Assembly (NCBI GenBank): GCA_964030475.1
Contig: CAXIPT010000002.1
Coordinates: 2,961,289-3,025,288, forward strand
Length of the DNA stretch: 64,000 bases
Reading direction: 5' to 3'
Source: Tethya wilhelma
Taxonomy: Eukaryota > Porifera > Demospongiae > Tethyida > Tethyidae
Positions 1 through 11,500 of this stretch are shown here, one piece after another (within the stretch, counting starts at the first letter, position 1; each line of letters begins with the position of its first letter). A program made the translations under genes and the position numbers. Under the pieces are notes generated by a model, which saw only the letters and a list, made by a program, of their open reading frames with translations, was not told the DNA's origin and did no database searches.

Positions 1-675
1 ATTAAGAAGATGGCTAAAACTGGACAAATGGTGCGTAAAATACTAACACTGAATCGTCATGACCTATGACCTCAAACTGTTAGCTAAACAGTGTGTATCC
101 ATGCTCATGATTGCTGGGATACGTTGTACTGTGTATATAGATGTGCGTAAATACCTCTACATACTTTAACATACAGGAAGCTGTTAAAATCATGGCCAAA
201 GACTTGGTGAGAACGAGAAACTACATTAAGAAGTTTTACCTCATGAAAGCCAACATCCAAGCAATATCTCTCAAACTGCAGGTACAGTACACGTACTAGC
301 TCGAATGACCACCTATTGCTCGTCATTAAAATGACACCCAACATTAATTAGTGTGTCATATTCATCCTATAGAGCCATTGTTGTACGCGTGCCCCTCAGT
401 CGGTTTATTTTCTTCAACCTACATAATGCACTGATCACACAGTTGTAATTCAGTTTTAGAGGCTTTCTTGTTTTCAAAAAGTTTATTTGTTATTCTAACC
501 TACTGCTTTAAATATGTAGTGCAAGGGTTATTTTGAAACTTTTTATTCGTTTTGCAGACAATGAGATCGCAAGCTGCCATGGCTAAAGCTATGAAGGGGG
601 TGTCTCAGGTAAGAGGGAGAGAGAGAGTGTGTGTTTGTTGATCTGTTCAGAGTTTTGTTTATTTGCTCTAACACT

Positions 676-755
<80 letters not shown>

Positions 756-2925
756 GCTCGGATGAACTCAAAAATGAATCTTCCTCAACTTCAAAAGATC
801 ATGATGGAATTTGAAAGAGAGGTAAGAAAAAGTTCTTGTCCAACAAATAGGCAGAATCATCCTACTCTCATTTGTGCATTTGGAAACTGTGTTTCAAGTG
901 TGGGTTGACAATTTTTGGCTTCTTTTCCCTTACTCTTTTTCATTCAATACCATCCTTGTGGTGTGTTTGATGGTAGGCTACATGTAGGTTACAGTGTGGA
1001 TTATAACAGTCGGTCATCGGCTATTTGCCGTACAAAATCAGTTAGTAGCCGACCATTTTCAGTTTGCTAGGCCATATTGGCCGACCAGAACTTGGTACAA
1101 ACTAGCTTAGCCTCGATTCCAGGCCTAGCGTTTGCGATTTACACGTGAGTAAAACAGTGGGCGTGGTTAGAATAACGCACGTGGATGAGTCAGAAGACTA
1201 AGCAGTTAGCTTGTTCTGTGAAGTTCCTACACTAATCTATAAGCAAAGTAAGCGACGAAGGAGTATTTTAACATTTCTACACTGGCAAAGAAAGAAAAGG
1301 AGTACCTGATCAACTCTTTCCTAGGTATGATGCGTACAAGTCAGCAGTTAAGCTCATGGTGTGCGTCTTATAGAAATTGAAGGCAACATTTGTGCTTGAA
1401 TTTTTCCCTTGCATAGATTAATGGCTCAACAATCACTTAGAGTAGGCTGGACAAATTTATTCTATGTCAGAACAAATTCTAAATGGTCTGACATTTATCA
1501 GATCAAAGCTGATTTTTTATAATCCACACTGGGTTACTTACCACTCAAAAATCTTTAAATAAGCATCAAAACAAACTTGATATGTACTGTATATCCATGT
1601 ATCTAGTAGGTTTGGTAAGATGTAAATGAGTACTGTACAATGAATGTGTTTTCAGATGGTTTGTTTTTCAAGTTTCAAAAAGAAAAAAAAAACAAGTTTG
1701 GGATCAAGCATGCCAATTAAACTTTTTTCCCCAATAATATAATTATGCGTATATTATGCCGGCTTATTTAAGTATTATGGAATCAATTCGTATTCCCTGT
1801 TGTGAATATTGCGTTTACCACTGTACAGTGGAAGACACTCATAATTTTATATTAACATAAGGTACTCTAGGTCTGTATACCACATTGTACTCTTGTCTAA
1901 TGTCTTGACCTTTGACCTTTCCCTGTAGTCTGAAATCATGGACATGAAGGAGGAGTTGATGAGTGACACAATCGATGATGTCATGGGGGCAGATGAAGAA
2001 GACGAGGAGAGGTGGGTGTGGTCAATCAGTCACATGACTGTAAATACATTTGAGTCGTGTAGTTGTTCTTTGTGGTGTGTGTGTGTGTGTGTGTGTTTCT
2101 GCATTGAAGTGGATCTTTTCACCTACAGTGATGTTATTGTTCAACAAGTTTTCAATGAGTTAGGACTGGAGTATAATGATGAGGTAAGTGCGATCATCTT
2201 ACTAATATTGTGGCAATAATGAAAGGAGACTCCCCATGGCAACCCCTAACCCTCTGTTTCATCCCATTGCTCAATTAAAGGAACTGTGTTACTATTTTTG
2301 TACTGAAAATAAAATGCGTGACGTTTTGTGACATTTTTTTTTGTTGACAGACGCATAATACACGTGTGTACAAGGAGCTAGTATCTGAAACATGGTGCCC
2401 AGATTGCACTAGAAACAAAAAAACGTCACAAAATGTCATAGAACGTCATAAAACATCACCTATTTTATTTGTAGTAACAAAACAGTACATTTATAGTGAC
2501 ACAGTTTCTTTAATCCTTGCTAACTATGTTTTAATTTGGTTGTGCAAGTCTCTGTCCAAAAGGTATACCTGCATGCTATTGTGCTTAGTGCAGAGTCGAA
2601 GCACCTGAATGGCTAGCTCTTTTTTAGATATTTATTTGCGTGAGCAGGCATTGGGAAGGTTTCTTCAGGTTTGGGATTGTTAAGACTGTTTGAAATTAAA
2701 ATTTTAGTTATGTTATGTTTACTATGCAAAACTTAAAATATAAAGACATCCATGAAAACTGAATTTCTCTCTTTTTCCTCCGCTATAATTTTATGGCTAA
2801 AGTAAATATTGTACTGTTTTCCTGTGTGTGTTGTGAATACAGTTGGCCAAAGTTGTTCCAGCTACTGGTTTGCCTCAAACAGGAAAAGAACAAGATGTGT
2901 CAGCCACCTCAGATCTTGAAGCAAG
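1..2925 (+). CDS. CHMP2A: CHMP2 (ESCRT-III subunit, Vps2 family), both ends missing
   Basis: Spliced gene for the charged multivesicular body protein 2 subunit of ESCRT-III, which polymerises on endosomal and other membranes to drive scission and recruits Vps4. Exons read by eye are 1-30, 177-281, 558-608, about 753-821, 1929-2011, 2129-2183 and 2843-2925. They encode recognisable CHMP2 blocks: IKKMAKTGQM, AVKIMAKDLVRTRNYIKKF, MNLPQLQKIMMEFERE, EIMDMKEELMSDTIDDVMG and SDVIVQQVFNELGL. Phases agree across the joins. The N-terminal basic helix lies upstream of the window. The last exon, expected to carry the MIM1 helix (RL..L-type ending) after DLEAR, was not found before 3587. Exon 4 directly follows a CA repeat and has no visible AG acceptor, so the assembly may be wrong there. 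CHMP2A versus CHMP2B was judged from remembered family sequence. The family call is confident. Confidence 0.93.
679..752. repeat. (AC)n microsatellite abutting CHMP2 exon 4
   Basis: About 37 AC dinucleotides run straight into the codon ATG at 753 of the following CHMP2 exon. No AG acceptor is visible between repeat and exon. Confidence 0.95.
992..1531. mobile_element. MITE-like element in a CHMP2 intron, 540 bp
   Basis: Perfect 15-bp terminal inverted repeats CAGTGTGGATTATAA (992-1006) and its complement (1517-1531) enclose about 510 bp with no long open frame. They are flanked by a direct GGTTA duplication (987-991 and 1532-1536), consistent with a 5-bp target site duplication. The element sits between exons 821 and 1929. 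The superfamily cannot be named from this alone. Confidence 0.75.
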
Positions 2926-3586
2926 GTCAGTATCGTATAGTGGGAGGTTTTATGGGGTTTAACATTTGTGGTTTTCACGGATCACGATCCATCCACAAAA
3001 GTTTTTATCTGCGAAATTTTCTGTAATGTATTGGCTTGCACAGCTAATCTGTGGAAGTTAAACCGCAAAAATGTTTGACTTGAGACATCCACGAAAGTTT
3101 AACACCGTGCATGAAACTTTCCCATGCATTACATATATTTTAACCACTGAAGCATGTGGTGCTTCAAAGCTTAGTCCTGATATTATAGACCTTGAGTTAC
3201 TAGTAATTTTTTTTGGTGTTCGTATACAAATGTAGGTTAGCAAATTTGAAGAGTCCATGAAGATTCACTGTTGTTTTTTTTACTTGACAGTTCAGTGTTT
3301 GTTAACTGTATACATAATACTGATTATCTGACACTTTTTATCTTCTGTGTTTCGTTAATATCATGATACTTTTACAATAATGTGTATGCATATAATTATA
3401 TGTACAATAATAATTATATAGTTATTAATCAATTTTATAGTTGTCTAGTGTACATACATGAGGCAATAATATAATTATTTAGTATAGTACAGTTAGCCAG
3501 CCAATATTCTAAGAACTAAAGTCACACAGTTTTCAGCTAGTCTATTGTAATCTGTCTGCAGCTTTTATAATTGCTTAACTTATGAT
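2926..3586. other. 3' flank of CHMP2, no further gene seen
   Basis: AT-rich sequence. The missing last CHMP2 exon should lie here, but no acceptor followed by a plausible R-L-x-x-L ending was found. The rest shows no coding signal. Confidence 0.5.
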
Positions 3587-4129
3587 CTAAGCTGTTTCTC
3601 GCAGTTTAACGTCACAGGAAAGCACAAAGTGGGCTTGTGGTCCAGCATTTTGTTCTCCCTTTGCACCCACCAAAATTTTCCCTTCCCTCTCGTTGTCATC
3701 CTTCATGTACACGTAACAACTCTCCCACTTGGCAGTAGACAGCATAAACGAACCGTCACTCTTGATCTTGATCTTCCAATGACCTTGTGGCCCTGGATCA
3801 CCACGGCAACCTCTGATAAAAATATTGCCTGTGTCATTTTCGTGCATGTAGACATACCAGTCTGGCCATTTTTTGGTAGAAATGAGAAAGATTGTGTCTT
3901 TGTAATCACTGTACGCGTAGCAGCATCGTCTCATAGGGGTGAATAAGAACTCTCCTTGATCTCCAGGCAGGCCCACCCCACCTCTGACACTACGTTTGCC
4001 ACCTGACTCCATGTAAACATACCAATTTGGCCACTTGATCGTTGACAATCGAAACACACCTCCTTTGAGGGGTAGGGAGTGAATTTTGGTCAAGTCTTTC
4101 AACATTCCCAGAAAGAAGTTTGAAGCCAT
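3587..4129 (-). CDS. Unrecognised protein with three W-x-x-W-Y-V-Y-M repeats, 180 aa
   Basis: Single open exon of 180 codons. It contains three similar units of about 50 residues, centred on LSTIKWPNWYVYM (28-40), ISTKKWPDWYVYM (83-95) and LSTAKWESCYVYM (130-142). Each is followed by a charged turn and a G-x-x-GDxGPQG-like stretch (GLPGDQGEF, GDPGPQGHW, AKGEQNAGPQAHF). Three repeats of this size with aromatic and glycine spacing would suit a beta-trefoil, which is inference only. The third repeat has Cys for the second Trp. No signal peptide or membrane helix is seen. The ATG at 4129 follows an AG, so this could instead be the last exon of a longer gene. I do not recognise the family. Confidence 0.6.
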   Translation of the reverse strand: MASNFFLGMLKDLTKIHSLPLKGGVFRLSTIKWPNWYVYMESGGKRSVRGGVGLPGDQGEFLFTPMRRCCYAYSDYKDTIFLISTKKWPDWYVYMHENDTGNIFIRGCRGDPGPQGHWKIKIKSDGSFMLSTAKWESCYVYMKDDNEREGKILVGAKGEQNAGPQAHFVLSCDVKLRETA

Positions 4130-4856
4130 CTGTGATTGCTATACGATAAAATTTATCAATTTTAGTACCCCTTTGATCGAGGCCAAACCACAAAATGCTA
4201 TCATAGTAGTAGTAGTTGTATAGTGCACATTTTCATGTAAGCAATTTACATGGTTCTTAGTAACCACATGCACTCAGGCATTATACTCCATACACAGCCC
4301 AGGGAAGGGTGTAATAACTATATAATTCATATGCTTTTAAATGCTAGTATTGCACAACGTGAAGCCCGAGTGCAATAAGTAACCACAGGAGGGCATTAGT
4401 CCAGACAGCCAAGCAAAGGATCATGTAATAACATTTTTGTAGCCCAACACACAGTTGAGTTTACATATACATACACTAGGTTCAAACCACAGGAAAATAT
4501 CACTGATATATAAACACTGTCAGTGCTTACTACATCATCAGTGGGCTACAAGAATGCCTCGTTCCCATGCAAGCTCCAGTATATACATGTACCCATTACT
4601 TTTTTTTTCTGGAGAGGGAGCCCAGGAAAGAGGCTACATACCAAGTTTCATGATAATAATAAAATCATTATCATATAAAAGAAAAGTGTTTCAATTGGCC
4701 ACCTGTAGCTATAAAATGACCATTAGTAGAGTTACTGTAATAGATATTAACCCCCTAAAATAGGCTCACAAACTTGACACAGATCTAGACAAAGTGTGTG
4801 AAGTGTACTATTATGCTGGTTTGTTTTTATTGTGATTGTCACAAATTTTAATATAC
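4130..4856. other. Spacer, no gene seen
   Basis: AT-rich sequence without convincing exons. If 3587-4129 and 4857-5395 belong to one minus-strand gene, this would be an intron. Confidence 0.4.
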
Positions 4857-5395
4857 CTGAAATTCTCTCTGCTTTTCAGTGTAATCAGGTCTGTTGTTGA
4901 TATTAATGCTGACCATTAAACTTGTGCCTTGAATCTTGTATCCTAAATTACAGTCGTAACCGAGCATTTCATTGTGGACCTTAGCTGGTGGATCACCAGC
5001 GGGAAAGTCAACATAGACTGAAGCTTTAGTGACTGTGTCTTCACTCAAAGTAAAGGCAGGCTGTCCTATCACACTGAGCTGTGAACTACCATCCACATTG
5101 CAGTTGGCTGCCTATATATGTGAGGCATTGTACAGTCATTATAATAGCATGACTATCAGTATGATTCTATGGGGGGTTGAACAGTTCGGAACCCCATGGC
5201 CAGCTAGCTATAGATCTCTAAGACTGTTTTTCTCAACTTTCCCTTAATATAATTATAATTGTCATACCTGACCCTCATTTGAGCTGTTGGCTAAAATAAG
5301 GCCAGAAACTTTTGAAATCCATTGACCTTCTTGTAACTCTTCAGTTACAGCTTCAATACTCTGAGGAGTGTTATTTTCAATGTGAAATTGGACAT
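4857..5395 (-). CDS. Two exons of an unrecognised gene
   Basis: On the minus strand, exon 5268-5395 is bounded by tatag acceptor and GTATGA donor. It reads VQFHIENNTPQSIEAVTEE, then LQEGQWISKVSGLILANSS. Exon 4857-5111, bounded by tatag and GTATAT, reads ANCNVDGSSQLSVIGQPAF and continues to DYTEKQREFQ in an open frame joining in phase. The composition (NxT/NxS sites, beta-like spacing) looks extracellular, but no domain is recognised. It may be upstream exons of the repeat protein at 3587-4129 or a separate gene. Start and end were not found. Confidence 0.45.
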
Positions 5396-6112
5396 CTATA
5401 AAAGTGATCAGTGAAATTAATAATTATTCACGCCACTTAAGACTTTATATCATAATGTAATAACTTACTGTATTGCAGCATGCCTGACATGATCACAGAA
5501 GCCTGTACATGTGTCACTATTATGGTGGACAGGAAGTTTCTAGAAATATCAAACATGACCAGAAACCTTACAATTTAAGTGCTCTACTAATGGTTATAAT
5601 TATGTGCATATAGTTTTCATATCTTAATTCGCTTAGCATGATTCTAAACAAGACTGAAGATTTTCCTGAACACATTAGAATATTATATGTTGTTTTATAT
5701 TGCAATTAATGTTGACTATTAGCTATCAATTTACTTGTAATGTGTTCACTGATCATGATGAGTGTATAGTAGTTAAAGACATGACTGCATGTAAGGTGGT
5801 TTGTCCTTGTTGAAAGTACTGGATGATTTTGCTTAAAAATCTGGAATTGGTCGCTCAATCTACACCTAGCTTTTTGGTGGAACGATCTTTACCAAATATA
5901 TTTTGAGTTGCAAACACTGAGCTAACAGAAACAGAAGCAAGCAACAAGCAATCTCTGTGTTGAAGGTATACGTACAGTGTATTGTTCATGTATAAGCCAA
6001 TCTTAAATTTCATCAGTGCTCAATCAGACATATACTATTATAAACTCAGAGCTCGCTATAGATGGCCTAAGCTCCAGTGCAGTGATATCTATTGCTTGTG
6101 GTGACCTTATCA
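5396..6112. other. Spacer before an assembly gap, no gene seen
   Basis: No coding signal on either strand. The C-terminal exon of the CCDC91-like gene would be expected in or beyond this region but is not visible. An N follows at 6113. Confidence 0.4.
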
Positions 6113-6113
6113 N

Positions 6114-6202
<89 letters not shown>
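6113..6202. repeat. (CA)n microsatellite with assembly N
   Basis: One N at 6113 is followed by about 44 CA units. On the minus strand the GT repeat itself forms the donor (AAG|GTGTGTG) of the adjoining CCDC91-like exon. Confidence 0.95.
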
Positions 6203-6204
<2 letters not shown>

Positions 6205-7321
6205 TGATGGTGTCCTCCATCTTGGTCTGGACTTGTTCCCTCGTGCTCTCCACGGTCCTCTGAAGAGTGACCTCTGACCTCTCTCTCTCCTCTTTCAAAG
6301 CCTCACTGAGCAACTCCTACACACACACAAGCATAGAAGACAAATGTAAAAGATGAATATAAACAACTAGATTCAGAGGAGGTTGCAATGAAGTACAGAT
6401 ATGTAGGAATAGTGAGTCAGTGATCTTTTTCTGCTGATCCAACAAATTTTATGGAAGTAGGGTGTATGGAAACAGAAAAGGATTGCTGATTCAACATGAT
6501 CCATAAATACTTGCTTGCAACCTCTTTTTGCTGACCAACCAACCATGCATAATGGTCATAGCCTCTTTCCCAGTGTCCTTCTTCTAAAGGAGGATGAACT
6601 GGCTATGATGGTCACTGTTCTCTATCAAAGCCCTCATCTTCCATACAATGCCAATTTGTGGTTAAAATTATTACTGTAATTGCTGTGGCTGTCTGATAGG
6701 CTCCACTTTCATGTAGTAAACATGATAACAGTAAACAGCTCCAGTAAAAAGTTTGATGCTCATTTTTACGTTGTACGATTTCCCATAAAGTATAGGATGG
6801 TTCAACCATTGCCATGCTTATGCGAAGGTAACTACAGTACTTACAGGTTACAGTGGTTGCAACACTATAAATAGAGCACACCTCAATTGCTGTCAACTTG
6901 AATGCATAAGCTACAGAGGCTATGTTTACAACTACTTCACACCTTTGATCTTTCTCTCTCCTGCTCCACAGCCTTTGTGATCAGATCCTTGATTCTCTCG
7001 CTTTCAGCATCGGTACCCTCCTGGTGGGATTTCTAGGGAGACAAATGTGTATGTATGTTGAAAAGTTAAAAGCAAACGCAAAACTCAATGCCATCCTGTT
7101 GATCAACTAACAACATGTACATGTACATTCAAACTGTTTTGGATTCAGTGTTTCCCCCCAAAGAGGAGTAGTGGATGCTCCCCACTCCTTTCAACTACCT
7201 AGCTCTTCTCATACAAGTACATACAAAACTACTACTTTTTTTAGAGAAATTTTAAGCAACTCCCCCCACTCCCCCCTCTTTACTTTTTCAACGCTTGAAA
7301 AATTGGTAAATTCTCCAGTTT

Positions 7322-7357
<36 letters not shown>

Positions 7358-8482
7358 CGTGCACATAAAGAATATAGCATGTAGGACTGAACTGTTAAAA
7401 TTAATACCAATAATTAATGCTAGTACCAATTTCACATTCACCCATTATACAGCTAGCAACAGTATATAATTAGACACACTCAGTGTTTCTCCCCACCTTA
7501 AGTTCTTCCATGAGCTCCTTGGAGTTCTTTCTCTCCTCCTCCAAGGCTTTGTTGAGAGCCTGCCTCGACTTCTCCCTCTCCTCCTTTAGTGCCTCCTCCA
7601 ACAGGGTCTTGTTGGTCTGCTGGGCCTCCTGCAGAGACTTCTCCGTCAAAACCTGAGCACAGGGAGTTAACAGACAGTGATATGTTAAGAGTGGTGGATG
7701 CTCTTTATGTAGTTTTACAAATAACACATGAATTGAGGTTCTGCAAAGTAAACGCTGGAACCTTGGACATACTTATTGCATGTACAAAAGAACTTCTAAT
7801 CAATATACGTACCACATGTACGAGTTCTTTGTTTGAAAAGGAGTAGTCATTAAAAACAATTAGGATACCTTTAGCCTAATATCCAGGCTTTCCCCATAAA
7901 AAAGGTTCAACTTTGTAACTTCTACATTACATGCAGGGAAAAGGCTGGGAACGAGGCTATAGTACATATATACACATGCAAGTAGAAATTGGAGTGCTAA
8001 CAACTTGTATGGTTTGATCAAGCCAATACTTAAATGTTTAACCCTTTTACAATTTTATATGTATAGAGGCCGGTGCATGTGTATCTAAACTTTATACGAA
8101 AAATCAAATGGTCTAATCTCAATCACAAACCTAAAGGAACCCTCCCAATGCCTGCTCAGGCAAGTATCTAATAAATTGGCAAAAGCTGTGAACCACTCAG
8201 GTGCTAAGCGAAGTAGGATCGGTTCTGGTTTACAAAAATCTTTCTACAATCATGCTTGGCATCCCCAACCTTGTGCTGTTCCTGGGCATCCTTGAGTGCT
8301 TCTTGTATCTTCTGCTCCTGAAGTCTCTTCTCTTGCTCAAGAGCTTCACTCAACCTCTCGTGTTGGTCCTTCAACAGCTTCTCCGATCTCTGTGTCTCCT
8401 TGGTGACGGCCTCTTGAAGTAGCTTCTCGCTCTTCTCTCTCTCTTGCTCCACCGAGACACGACATAACTCCTGAGGGGGTAG

Positions 8483-8528
<46 letters not shown>

Positions 8529-11500
8529 CTAGGCAAAATACTACATATAGCACACTATTTTAAGTAACAGCAACTATATAATATAAAACCAGTAAGCAAG
8601 TTCACAACAACACTTGCCAGAGATGTGTTAGTTGTATGTACGTATGCAGCTTAGAAAACATGTATCAATGAACACTAACTTTTGTATGTTGTGAATGGTT
8701 GATTGCTATGCAATAGCTTTCTTTTCACTATGATACTTCCTTACAAAACTGAGAAAAATCTTTAGTTTGTTTTCATTTTCCTCTCTTATCAGGAAAACAA
8801 CTAGCACTATATATTGTGACTCAAACCCATAACCAACAGGTTCACAGTCACCACTCATAACCCTAAAACCCACAAAGCCAACCACACTTGTACCACCATT
8901 TATTGCATGTACATTCAGCAAAACCATGGAATTTGTCCTTCTTTGAAAAAAAAAGGAAAAAAAAAAAAATCTATGGGATAATCTATTCCGTGGAATCCCT
9001 CCGAAAGATTTAGTGTACAAACACACACTTTACCTTGTATTCTTCCACTATCATGGCCAGTGCACTGTGGCCAGCACTTCTGATCTGTTCCAGCTCCTCT
9101 TTATGGCGACTCTGTTACATTATGGACAGAGCATTGATAGGTATGGTAAAGGTCGTCAAATCTACATGCTGCATTTTACCTCCATATCACTGTAGCGCTT
9201 TTTCTGTTGGTCTAGTGCAAGCTTCTGATCCTTCAACTGCTTCTCAAGGTCTTCTCTGGCACGAAGCAAAGAATCATGGTCCTACAGCAGGGAGCAAAGA
9301 TCAGAGATTAGCTTGTTGCCTCAACATGAATGAACGTAAAACACATGCAATAGTGAAGTAAAGAATATAAACAACCTGTTCCTATCACTACACCGTGAAA
9401 ATAGATAACAGGAAAAAAAATGTGAATGTATATTAGCATGCGTAAATTTCCAAATTTACGGTACATAAACAGTTACTTTATAACTCAAATGTGAAAATAC
9501 ACATATATACCTGTATAATATATGTGTACATACAATGGTGTAATCTACAACAGTTCTTCAAATGTACTCCTCTTACTTTTTGTATACGCAGCTTCTCTTT
9601 CTCCATGAGAGAGAGTTTCTCCTCAGAGGCAGCTAGCTTGGTGGAGAGCTTCTCTACCTCAACAGACGAAGAAGATTGCTGGAGGAAAAGAGAGTAGGTT
9701 TGTTATAAATATAACACCATTATCTACCCCCGAATAGAGCTTATTCCATAGTGACATGAATCATGAAAGTGACATGAGTTCCATAGTAACATGAATCATG
9801 TCAAATTACACAATTTAAAATAAACAACAACAACAATTAGCCATATATGCAGGTTAATAAAATCAACTTAAGGAAAATAAACTGCATGCATGCAATACTA
9901 TAGCTTTATAGAGCTTATATAGTTATTGCAAGCAAAAAACAATAACGTTGCCAGCGATTGAATGATGTCTTAGTTAATGCATTTGCATAACACATACATA
10001 CATGCCATTCGAGGTGACAGATAGCCTCGTAAACCAGGTCCTCTCCAAGTTTAGCAATAAAAACATAGAGGGGAATACACAGCTACAATAAGGACAACAT
10101 GCAGTAACTATCTATAGTTGATATGAAAATGGCTTTCACCACCTGTCTACTTCTAGTAATCATCACTACTAGTGCTGTGACTCTTAAAATCAGTGCAGCT
10201 GAACAGTATGAGCCTTACACCTTAGAAGGAGACTGTCCGCATAACAACCGGCTTGAACAAGAGAAAGCTGAACTACTTAACAATTTTGGAAGAATGATTG
10301 AACAACTTTCTGGAACTATGGTACAATCACCAGCAACTGGTGAGGCATTATCAACAACAAATGAACAGACTACTGAAGAGACTACAATAGCAGCAACAAC
10401 TATACAGCAAGATTCATACATATACACTTGCAATGGCACACCGGGATGGAAGAGAGTGGTGTTCATCAACATGACTGATACCAGTTACAACTGTCCTCCT
10501 GGACTCCGACTCACATCATACTCAAAGAGGACATGTGGACGAGCTCATTCTGGTCAATACAGCTGTTCCTCTACAACATTCAGTGTTGAAGGTTCTGAGT
10601 ACAGTCGAGTCTGTGGAAGGCTTAGAGGATATCAATTTGGAATAACCATAGCATTTCACGCCAACATTCGTCGCTCTCAACTTCTCAATGATCAGTATGT
10701 TGATGGTGTGAGTCTGACTCATGGACCTGATGGTGAACGACAACACATCTGGACCATTGCAGTTGGATTAACTGAAGCAGAATACCAGCACAACTTCAAC
10801 AAGTGTCCTTGTGACAACAGATCACATCCAGCAATCCCTCCTTCATTCGTTGGTAATGATTACTTTTGTGAGAGTGGTAATCCATTAGAGTGGAGATTTA
10901 GTACTATATTCTATGCCAGTGACCCCCTCTGGGATGGACAGGACTGTTCATCCACTAGCACTTGCTGTCAGTTCAACAACCCTCCATGGTTCACAAAGGA
11001 CCTACCCAACCCTACTACTGACGATATTGAGTTACGCCTGTGTCTACATCACAATAGCCCTCTCAGTGACGTTCCACTGGAGCTTATTGAACTCTATATA
11101 CAGTAATTAAATGTACATGCATGTTCATGGGATAAACCAACTTGTCTATTATGTCAAGATTGTGTAAAAAATAAAAAAAAGGACCAAAGAATGCATACGT
11201 GCATGGTTGTAAGTATGGAATTGGCAAGAGCAACGTGTATGTAATAAGTAATAACTATAGTCATATATCCTTCATTTGTCTTCATACATTACAATAACTA
11301 TATTATTGTGTTGTTTTAACTAAACTTATGTATGCATGCTCACTTTGACTATGAAGTTTTGATTGCACACATATGCCCTATGCACTCCAATACAAAAATT
11401 GTAGCACAATCAGTTCATAATGGACACATTAGAAGCTTTACAATCACAAGAGTAGGAAAGTAAGAATCGGAAAGAAAGAACACAAGCTGGCAAGGTTTGC

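Noticed and set aside
543..771. Open frames of alternating Val-Cys or Thr-His
   Set aside because: They are translations of CA/GT microsatellites. The same applies near 6110-6313, 8371-8553, 21847-22097, 24010-24192 and 30950-31180.
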